Source: Geobacter sp.
GTDB lineage: Bacteria > Desulfobacterota > Desulfuromonadia > Geobacterales > Pseudopelobacteraceae
DNA length: 20,152 bases
Direction: 5' to 3'
Assembly (NCBI GenBank): GCA_027346925.1
Contig: DAIERH010000016.1
Coordinates: 1 to 20,152 of the forward strand
Shown: in pieces, positions 14,827 through 20,152 of the stretch
Numbering within the stretch: the stretch's first letter is position 1
Layout of the letters: each line of letters starts with the position of its first letter
The notes under the pieces: generated by a model
Told to the model about the DNA's origin: nothing
The model's input: only the letters and a program-made list of their open reading frames with translations
Databases searched by the model: none
Made by a program: the position numbers and the translations under genes

Positions 14827-15600
14827 ATGAATTCCCAGCAGACCGATTACAGCCGATATTTTGCCATCAGGCAAAAGGCGACCCTGATCAACATGTCGGA
14901 AGATAGGGAGAGGGAGCATTTTGAGTCCTTGAGCGGCTATGTCGTTGCCCGCCATGGTGACATGATCGAGTTGCATATCCCCTACCCTGTCGATCACGAC
15001 CCTCTTGGTGCCGCGGAAAAAACGAGTTACAAACTCACCAGCGAATCGTTGGGTAACGGCATCCAGGTGATAGGGGATCTGATCAGGGTCATTGCCGGCA
15101 ACATCTTCCAACTTCAGCTGCGCGGCAACCTGGAGTTGTTCCAACGCAGACGCGCCCCCCGGATCGATACCGCAGTCAAGCTCTTCAACTTGCGGCGGGA
15201 CGTGTCCCTCACCTTGCTGAGAAAGGAGTGGAAACGTATCGTGGAGTACATGAAATCGAAGGGTTTGCCTCCTGCGGTCGTACTTCGTGATACCCCCGTC
15301 AATCTGAGCATCGGCGGCATTCGCCTCTCAACGGGAGCAACGACCCTGCCTTTACCGCTTTCCCTGTTTTTTTTCGATTTCGATGACGGCCTTCCACCGA
15401 TCTGCACCCTGGCGGAAACTGTCTGGCACAAGCTGGAGAATGATGAATTGATCTGCGGACACCGTTTCATCCAGATCCAGAAATCAGACCAGGAACGGAT
15501 CGGCCGTTACGTCCAGTCCATCCAGAAACAATTGGGGATCGCAACCACGACAGCCGCCAAAACAAACTGGGAGCTTCTCGACCGGATGACGTCCGTTTGA
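14827..15600 (+). CDS. PilZ-domain c-di-GMP binding protein
   Basis: The 257-residue soluble protein has an N-terminal YcgR-like beta domain (about 14-104) followed by a PilZ domain. Both c-di-GMP binding motifs are present: RRAPR (108-112, RxxxR) and NLSIGG (159-164, NxSxxG). The first 20 residues and the last 40 are less defined. The spacing between the motifs is 46 residues, about twice what I expect, because of a charged helical insert (LLRKEWKRIVEYMKSKG). The ATG at 14827 is chosen from context (MNSQQTDYSRYFA); no good ribosome binding site precedes it, and the frame is open further upstream to 14656. PilZ proteins transmit c-di-GMP level to motility, polysaccharide or other targets; an HD-GYP gene lies 0.9 kb away. 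Confidence 0.85.
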   Translation: MNSQQTDYSRYFAIRQKATLINMSEDREREHFESLSGYVVARHGDMIELHIPYPVDHDPLGAAEKTSYKLTSESLGNGIQVIGDLIRVIAGNIFQLQLRGNLELFQRRRAPRIDTAVKLFNLRRDVSLTLLRKEWKRIVEYMKSKGLPPAVVLRDTPVNLSIGGIRLSTGATTLPLPLSLFFFDFDDGLPPICTLAETVWHKLENDELICGHRFIQIQKSDQERIGRYVQSIQKQLGIATTTAAKTNWELLDRMTSV

Positions 15601-15641
15601 CGGCCCCCCGGCAGCTTCGGGGATATGCCCCAAAATTACGG

Positions 15642-15682
15642 GCTTTCCGGGCGCAGTGTACATTTTCAATCAATCGGAAAGC
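15642..15682. repeat. Inverted repeat between convergent genes
   Basis: Eight-base arms GCTTTCCG and CGGAAAGC match perfectly around a 25-base centre. It lies between the ends of the PilZ gene and the four-cysteine gene. No T run follows on either strand. It could help end transcription or be a chance dyad. Confidence 0.25.
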
Positions 15683-15720
15683 TGCACACCCCACGGCGCA
15701 AACAGCAACTGCCATTATGG

Positions 15721-16419
15721 CTAGCTGGAATACTCATCGAAGTACTTCTCGTAATCTTTCATCAGAGTTCGAATGGCAAAGGGTATGGCCTTGGCAAAAC
15801 AATCAAGGATGACAATGGCGTTTATGCCGACATCATTCCGTGACGCCGCGCGTATCCGTTTGGCAAAGGACTGGTTGACATCCCGAACGCCGTCGTAAAT
15901 CGCTTGCAAGCCATCAAGGGTCCAATCGGGTTGCCCCCCTTTTTTACCACGGAGATATTGGGCAACCAAATACATTGAAATCATGCGGAATTCGGTTTCC
16001 TCCATCGTGGCAAAAGGAAGGTGAAAACGTACCATTGGCCGTAAGGGGGCCAGAACCGGGCAACCACCCGTCGCCATGATGACCCCTATCAGGGAACCGA
16101 GGCCCTCCTGGAGTGACGTTTCCTTGAGGTAGCGGCGCCTGCTGTCAACAACCTCAACCGTTACATCATCGTAGGAATTATGTTCATGGAAGATCTCAAC
16201 GACCTCGCCCAGTTGTGTGGCAACCGGGCAATGGGGCTGGAGCGCGGGATCAAGCGGGCACCCCTTGCATGTATGTAAGCTCAGATCCGCCCATGGCGGG
16301 GGGGCATGCTTCCCCACGGGGAGGAGGGTGAGCGTATCTTCGTCGAGTTGCAGGAGTATTTCTCTTATCTCGTCGTTACGAAAATTGAACGTGTATTGGA
16401 TGGTTAACAGGGGCGACAT
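15721..16419 (-). CDS. Conserved four-cysteine protein of unknown function
   Basis: The 232-residue protein has a beta-rich N-terminus (MSPLLTIQYTFNFRNDEIREI) then CKGCPLDPALQPHCPVA, giving Cys51, Cys54 and Cys64, and a later ATGGCPVL with Cys120. These cysteines could bind a metal ion or cluster. The central RFHLPFATMEETEFRMISMYLVAQYL and a helical C-terminus follow. It resembles a conserved hypothetical family (I think DUF6901) seen in Geobacter-like and other bacteria; no function is known to me. There is no signal peptide or membrane helix. GAGGA lies eight bases before the ATG. It follows the HD-GYP gene on the same strand after 96 bases, so a shared role with c-di-GMP signalling is possible but not shown. 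Confidence 0.8.
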   Translation of the reverse strand: MSPLLTIQYTFNFRNDEIREILLQLDEDTLTLLPVGKHAPPPWADLSLHTCKGCPLDPALQPHCPVATQLGEVVEIFHEHNSYDDVTVEVVDSRRRYLKETSLQEGLGSLIGVIMATGGCPVLAPLRPMVRFHLPFATMEETEFRMISMYLVAQYLRGKKGGQPDWTLDGLQAIYDGVRDVNQSFAKRIRAASRNDVGINAIVILDCFAKAIPFAIRTLMKDYEKYFDEYSS

Positions 16420-16446
16420 GGCTGCGTTCCTCTGACTTCAGATGGA

Positions 16447-16478
16447 AAAATACCGTTGCTGCAACATGCTGCTGTCAA
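16447..16478 (-). promoter_or_regulatory. Possible promoter with long spacer and internal dyad
   Basis: On the minus strand TTGACA and TATTTT are separated by 20 bases, and the spacer contains the perfect dyad GTTGC-A-GCAAC (16455-16465). A long spacer with a central dyad is the layout of MerR-family controlled promoters. It would serve the four-cysteine gene at 16419. Confidence 0.3.
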
Positions 16479-16515
16479 ATGATCTGGCTTATGCCTCCTC
16501 CGGCGCCAAGCCCAT

Positions 16516-17577
16516 TCAGAAGGAACCAAGGTAGTGCGGATCGGGGCGTTTGAGTATCGTCTCTCCGGCATAGTCCTGTGGCGCTTTTTGCGTCAGCAGC
16601 AGAATGCGTTCCTGATTCGATACGCCTTTCAGGGTGGTGATAATCTCTGCAAATCCATCGAACAATTCGCTGTTGAAAGAGCCGCTCCGGGCCGCTGCGT
16701 ACATCATCCCGAGCGCCTCCGTGGGCAACGATGGCTTACGGTACGGCCGCTCGGTAGTCAGGGCACTGTAGACATCGCAGATTGCCGATAGCTGGGCGCT
16801 GCGGGGGATGTCGCTCCCCATGATTCCGTCGGGATAGCCGTTGCCGTCGAACCGCTCGTGGTGGTGCAGGACGATCGTAAGCGCCACTTCACTGAATAGC
16901 CCGGTGTTTTCCAAAAAGTCATACCCCTTTTGGGGGTGTTGTTTGACCTTGTAGTACTCCACCTCCGAGAGAACGTCCGGTTTATCCAGGATATCATCGG
17001 ATATGAAGATCATGCCGAAGTCGTGCAGGAGAGAACCGATCCCCACGTCGGTCATCTCGTCGGCTGACACGTTGAACAGTTTCTCATGGACCAGCAGGTT
17101 CAGGGCCGTTACCTGCACGCTGTGGGCAAAGATGTAGAAGTTATGGGCCACAATGCTTTGGAGCGGTTCAAGCGCATGTTCTTCGGTCGCCACATACTGC
17201 ATCATATGCCTGATCAATTTGCGGCAACGCTCAAAGTTTGCCGCCAGCTCCGGCGACTCGAACACGTCCATGACAAAGTTGATCGAGGTCTGATAGAGAA
17301 TCCTTCCCTTGGCAGTACCGCTGATATCCTCCCTGGCAAGCATGTCCGTGAGGTTTCTCTCCAGGTAACCGTTGACCTCCTCCATGTCGCCGCTCCTGAC
17401 ATACAGGAACTCCGTGAAACTGTTCTCCAGACGGCGCTGGTCGTTTTCGGTGAACATCCTTTCCTGATCCTTGTAAAGGACGTAATTTCCGCCGCTCTTG
17501 ATATACAATGCAACATGCGGAAAACAGGCAGGATCGATGCTGTCAACGCTGATCGGTCGCCAAAAGAGGTCTTTCAT
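16516..17577 (-). CDS. HD-GYP domain protein (c-di-GMP phosphodiesterase type)
   Basis: The 353-residue cytoplasmic protein has an N-terminal region of about 130 residues of DUF3391-like character (WRPISVDSIDPACFPHVALYIKSGGNY) and a C-terminal HD-GYP domain. Metal ligand positions are visible at His152, His185-Asp186, His214, His239-His240 and Asp268, and the signature reads HHERFDGNGYP (239-249). HD-GYP enzymes hydrolyse c-di-GMP. Two departures from the family are seen: HDxGK reads HDFGM with Met189 in place of lysine, and DVYDAL reads DVYSAL. The metal site looks complete, so activity remains possible. The ATG at 17577 has AAGGAG five bases upstream; the longer frame to 17601 is not needed. 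Confidence 0.9.
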   Translation of the reverse strand: MKDLFWRPISVDSIDPACFPHVALYIKSGGNYVLYKDQERMFTENDQRRLENSFTEFLYVRSGDMEEVNGYLERNLTDMLAREDISGTAKGRILYQTSINFVMDVFESPELAANFERCRKLIRHMMQYVATEEHALEPLQSIVAHNFYIFAHSVQVTALNLLVHEKLFNVSADEMTDVGIGSLLHDFGMIFISDDILDKPDVLSEVEYYKVKQHPQKGYDFLENTGLFSEVALTIVLHHHERFDGNGYPDGIMGSDIPRSAQLSAICDVYSALTTERPYRKPSLPTEALGMMYAAARSGSFNSELFDGFAEIITTLKGVSNQERILLLTQKAPQDYAGETILKRPDPHYLGSF

Positions 17578-17676
17578 CTCGGCTCCTTGCAGGATTATCA
17601 CAGAGTCGCGCCGAACGCCGTCCCTCTCCGATACCGTTCATACATGGTTTATGCGTCGGCTCGGATGGCGGTCCCT

Positions 17677-17729
17677 AATTATTGATAACTGTCCGTCACA
17701 TCAAGGTAAATTTGTTTTTATCAGTAATT
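17677..17729. repeat. Inverted repeat upstream of the HD-GYP gene
   Basis: AATTATTGATAA (17677-17688) and TTATCAGTAATT (17718-17729) are inverted copies with one mismatch, separated by 29 bases. They lie 100-150 bases upstream of the HD-GYP start in an AT-rich stretch. They could be two regulator half-sites; the AT-rich composition raises the chance of coincidence. Confidence 0.3.
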
Positions 17730-17782
17730 TGCACCTCTGTCAGCAGAAAAAATCGGAAACAAGACCGGACACTCCTCTTTAT

Positions 17783-17824
17783 TATGAAAAATGAAAAAGA
17801 AAGGAGGCACGCCGTTCGCCTCCT
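17783..17824 (-). terminator. Intrinsic terminator of the 33-residue protein gene
   Basis: On the minus strand AGGAGGC and GCCTCCT form a seven-base perfect stem (17802-17824) with a nine-base loop, followed by TTTCTTTTTCATTTTT. It starts five bases after the stop codon of the small gene and is the best intrinsic terminator in the window. Confidence 0.8.
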
Positions 17825-17829
17825 CCCTT

Positions 17830-17931
17830 TCACCTGGGCCCACCCAAACGATGGGTATGTCTGTATTTCCGGTACTGGAACGCAAAGGCCGCAGCCAGCA
17901 CCGCCAGCAAAGAAATCGTATAGACAAACAT
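17830..17931 (-). CDS. 33-residue single-helix membrane protein
   Basis: A very short gene encodes MFVYTISLLAVLAAAFAFQ, one membrane helix, then a short, strongly basic tail YRKYRHTHRLGGPR expected to stay in the cytoplasm. GGGAGGT lies seven bases before the ATG, a TATAAT lies 61 bases upstream, and a strong intrinsic terminator begins five bases after the stop codon. A complete transcription unit around so short a frame is good evidence for a real gene. I do not recognise a family. Its shape (short helix plus basic tail) is shared with the 47-codon frame at 8852-8995. It could be a small subunit or regulator of a membrane complex, or a toxin-like peptide; the sequence does not decide. Confidence 0.7.
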   Translation of the reverse strand: MFVYTISLLAVLAAAFAFQYRKYRHTHRLGGPR

Positions 17932-17965
17932 TTCGGTTACCTCCCACGACCACCGTTGTTTCCTG

Positions 17966-17994
17966 TTTACACACTGCTCGCTTCTTATTACATT
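17966..17994 (+). promoter_or_regulatory. Possible promoter for the aldo/keto reductase
   Basis: TTTACA and TACATT are separated by 17 bases, about 150 bases upstream of the reductase start. It overlaps the -10 box of the divergent small gene. Match is moderate. Confidence 0.25.
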
Positions 17995-17997
17995 ATA
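17992..17997 (-). promoter_or_regulatory. -10 box for the 33-residue protein gene
   Basis: A perfect TATAAT on the minus strand, which would start transcription about 54 bases before the small gene. No good -35 hexamer is seen at 16-18 bases, so either an activator is needed or the box is chance. Confidence 0.4.
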
Positions 17998-18147
17998 ACG
18001 GCAAGGGCTAGGAAAATGGAATGGGGAGTGCTGGCAGCCCCACATTACCCCATGCTGCTGGCCATGGGATGATCGCCCCTTTGCGCCGCAACGGGCTCTG
18101 CTGCCTGCTCCTGCCCCCACAAAAAAATACCGGAGGATACATAGATC

Positions 18148-19098
18148 ATGAAACAGATTCAACTCGGCAGCAGCGGTATAACTATATTCCCTCTCATCTT
18201 CGGCACCCTTCCCCTGGGTCCGTTACAGGCCGGCCTCTCCCCCGCGGACGGGGGCAGACTGATCCGCCACGCCTTGGAGCGGGGAATCACCATGCTCGAC
18301 ACGGCGGCCCTCTACAAGACCTATCCCCATATCAGGGCAGGTTTGGAGGGCTGGCAGGAGCAGGTCACGATCGCCTCCAAGACCCATGCCGCCGACGCGG
18401 CCGGTGCCCGTCTCCATGTGGAAGAGGCGCTTCGTGAACTCAAACGGGATCGGCTCGACATCGTCCATCTCCATGGCGCCCGCATCGCCGACCCCTTTAC
18501 CGAGCGCGCCGCGGTACTGGAAGAACTCCTCATGATGAAGGAAGAGGGAAAGATCGGCCATGTGGGGCTCTCGTCCCACTACATCGCGGCCTTCCGCAAG
18601 GCAGCCCTTCATCCCGAGATCGAGGTGATCCATCCGATGATCAACAGGACCGGCATGGGAATCCTTGATGGTTCTGCCGCGGACATGGCCGGGGCGATTG
18701 CCGTCTGTGCCCGATCCGGGCAAGGGGTATACGCCATGAAGGCCCTGGCGGGTGGAAACCTGATCTCCGAGGCACGCCAGAGCCTGGCCTATGTGGCGGG
18801 GCTCGCCAGCGTCCATGGGGTGGCAATCGGCATGCTTTCGGAACAGGAGATCGACGCCAACATCGCCTTTTTCGAACACGGGACCATGGACGAGGAACTT
18901 TGGACAAAACTTGAAAGCCGGCGTCGCCGGCTGCGGATCATGGAACAATTCTGCAAGGGGTGCGGTCGCTGCGTCGAGACCTGCGGCAGCCAGGCGCTGT
19001 CAATGCCGGCTGGAAAGGCCGTTGTGGACGATGCCGCCTGCATCCTGTGCGGCTACTGCGGCGCCGCCTGTCCCGAATTCATCATCCGCGTGGTCTGA
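18148..19098 (+). CDS. Aldo/keto reductase with C-terminal ferredoxin domain
   Basis: The 316-residue protein has an aldo/keto reductase barrel (about 1-255) with the catalytic tetrad visible as Asp51 (MLDTAALY), Tyr56, Lys78 (ASKTH) and His109 (HLHG). The C-terminal 52 residues are a two-cluster ferredoxin: Cys269, 272, 275, 279 and Cys298, 301, 304, 308, each in a CxxCxxCxxxC pattern. The family reduces carbonyls with NADPH; the attached clusters suggest electron exchange with ferredoxin-type partners. Such fusions are known in anaerobes, and the substrate is not defined. GGAGG lies 11 bases before the ATG, slightly far. It is divergent from the 33-residue protein gene and convergent with the last kinase. 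Confidence 0.92.
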   Translation: MKQIQLGSSGITIFPLIFGTLPLGPLQAGLSPADGGRLIRHALERGITMLDTAALYKTYPHIRAGLEGWQEQVTIASKTHAADAAGARLHVEEALRELKRDRLDIVHLHGARIADPFTERAAVLEELLMMKEEGKIGHVGLSSHYIAAFRKAALHPEIEVIHPMINRTGMGILDGSAADMAGAIAVCARSGQGVYAMKALAGGNLISEARQSLAYVAGLASVHGVAIGMLSEQEIDANIAFFEHGTMDEELWTKLESRRRRLRIMEQFCKGCGRCVETCGSQALSMPAGKAVVDDAACILCGYCGAACPEFIIRVV

Positions 19099-19129
19099 GG
19101 GAGGGCTGTGGAGAGGAGCGTGTTCCGGA

Positions 19130-20152
19130 TCAGACTTCTATCCTGAACTCAGCGCCATCGTGGGTGTTACGCACCGTAATCCTGCCGTTCATGCTTTTTT
19201 CGATGATGCTCTTTGCCATGAACAGCCCTATCCCCATCCCCATGTCCGGACCCTTGGTGGTAAAATAAGGGTCGAATATCTTGTCCAGGATATCCCCACG
19301 GATGCCCCCCCCGTTATCGGCAATGACCACAACGGACCCATTGTTTTCCGACAAGGACGACACCCTGATGACGGGATTGTCGATCTTGCGTTCCGTCAAT
19401 ATGTCCCTGGCGTTCAGCAGCATGACCAGGATCACCTGGGAATATTCGTTTTTAAACCCGTTGATGTGCGGGTCGCCCCGCAGGTTTATGTCCAGGCTGA
19501 TCTTCTGGTCCGTTAGGCTCTCTTTAACGAGATCGATGGCACGGCTGACGGCCTGATTGACCGAGAAGTTGCCCTTCTCCCTGTCGGGCTTGAAGAACCC
19601 TCCGAAGTCATCGATTGTCCGGGAGAGCTGTTGAACCAGCTTCATGGCCTTGGCCGCGCTGGAATCGAGAAACTCCTTGTTGAACCCTCCCATTTCGTAG
19701 AAAAGCGGCAGGCGCTGGATGAGCATCCCCAGTGTGTTCAACGGCTGCCTCCACTGGTGGGCGATATTGTTGATCAACTCTCCCATGGCTGCCAGGCGGC
19801 TTTGCTGGATCAGTATCCTGTCCTTCTCCCGCAGTTCTTTCACGGTTGCCGCGACACGCTCTTCGAGAGAGAGATTGAGTTCGGCCAGTTGATACTGTTT
19901 TTCGATCATGGCTGCTTCGATCTGTTTGCGCTCAGTGGTATCGCGAACAATCCCGATAAAAGCCGCTTCTCCCCCCAGATACACCCTGCTCACGGAAAAA
20001 TCCATGGGAAAGATAGCGCCATCTTTGCGCCTGCCATTGATATCATGGCTTATCCGGTGCCATTCACGGGTGGGAGCGGACGCTCCTATCGGGGAAGTAA
20101 AAACCGCAATCCCATCGTCCGGCTCGCTCAACAGACAGCTCAGGCGCTGCCC
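19130..20152 (-). CDS. PAS-domain sensor histidine kinase, 5' end cut by window
   Basis: The reading frame is open to the window edge, so the true start lies beyond 20152. The visible 340 residues hold the end of a PAS domain (HRISHDINGRRKDGAIFPMD, then FIGIVRDTTERK), a coiled-coil linker, and a transmitter domain. This has the phospho-acceptor histidine in NNIAHQWRQPLN, an N-box-like LVMLLNARDIL, G1 DNGGGI and G2 GMGIGLFMAK. The N box carries NARD where many kinases have N-A-x-x-A, a common form in this subfamily. No membrane helix is seen in the visible part. It shares the AHQWRQPL type of histidine box with the kinase at 11180-13540. A regulator partner is not in the window. Confidence 0.93.
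   Translation of the reverse strand, partial: GQRLSCLLSEPDDGIAVFTSPIGASAPTREWHRISHDINGRRKDGAIFPMDFSVSRVYLGGEAAFIGIVRDTTERKQIEAAMIEKQYQLAELNLSLEERVAATVKELREKDRILIQQSRLAAMGELINNIAHQWRQPLNTLGMLIQRLPLFYEMGGFNKEFLDSSAAKAMKLVQQLSRTIDDFGGFFKPDREKGNFSVNQAVSRAIDLVKESLTDQKISLDINLRGDPHINGFKNEYSQVILVMLLNARDILTERKIDNPVIRVSSLSENNGSVVVIADNGGGIRGDILDKIFDPYFTTKGPDMGMGIGLFMAKSIIEKSMNGRITVRNTHDGAEFRIEV

Noticed and set aside
15467..15715. 82-codon minus-strand frame at the end of the PilZ gene
   Set aside because: Most of it is antisense to PilZ and it has no ribosome binding site or recognisable features.
18049..18068. Small hairpin CCCATG/CATGGG in the leader of the aldo/keto reductase gene
   Set aside because: Six base pairs with an eight-base loop in GC-rich DNA are expected by chance, and there is no riboswitch-like context.
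1..20152. tRNA, rRNA, CRISPR array, insertion sequence or phage genes
   Set aside because: I looked for tandem direct repeats with spacers, transposase motifs and tRNA-like cloverleafs and saw none; the coding density leaves little room for them.

Overview
The window looks like a chromosomal segment of a Geobacteraceae-type deltaproteobacterium (Geobacter, Geotalea or a relative). This is inferred from the moderately high GC content, the density of PAS/Cache histidine kinases, an NtrC-type sigma-54 activator, c-di-GMP proteins, and small cysteine-rich or single-helix proteins. No 16S rRNA or other taxonomic marker is present. I saw no rRNA, tRNA, CRISPR array, insertion sequence or phage gene. 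Gene coverage is dense, and no gap without a gene reaches 300 bases.

Left part (1-6420), mostly housekeeping. A minus-strand unit carries a trans-isoprenyl diphosphate synthase and a TlpA-like thioredoxin lipoprotein, with a good sigma-70 promoter at 1609-1638. Divergent from it is an RhlB-type DEAD-box helicase. A hairpin at 3169-3193 separates the helicase from a convergent minus-strand operon of NfeD protease, slipin and AcpH (acyl carrier protein phosphodiesterase). In that operon the acpH TTG start overlaps the slipin TGA stop. A conserved protein of unknown function (5999-6418) lies upstream.

Middle part (6515-14553), signalling and envelope. It holds a response-regulator/PAS/histidine-kinase hybrid and a divergent lipoprotein. 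Next comes a minus-strand series of a 47-residue membrane protein, an 82-residue cysteine-rich protein and an HU-family protein. Upstream of these lies the unit D-2-hydroxyacid dehydrogenase, Cache/HAMP/PAS histidine kinase, NtrC-type regulator. The most interesting signal is between the regulator and the HU gene. A near-perfect -24/-12 sigma-54 promoter (TGGCAC-N5-TTGCT) sits 41 bases upstream of the HU gene's preferred start. Two 16-base direct repeats, spaced exactly 33 bp, lie at about -92 and -125, next to the stop codon of the sigma-54 activator gene. This reads as a compact regulatory circuit: kinase, NtrC-type regulator, tandem upstream activating sites, nucleoid protein, and possibly the small cysteine-rich and membrane proteins downstream.

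Right part (14827-20152), c-di-GMP and redox. It holds a PilZ protein with an unusually long insert between its two binding motifs, a conserved four-cysteine protein of unknown function, and an HD-GYP protein with a changed HDxGK motif. It also holds a 33-residue membrane protein with its own -10 box, ribosome binding site and intrinsic terminator. The last genes are an aldo/keto reductase fused to a two-cluster ferredoxin domain and the 3' part of another PAS histidine kinase, cut by the window edge.
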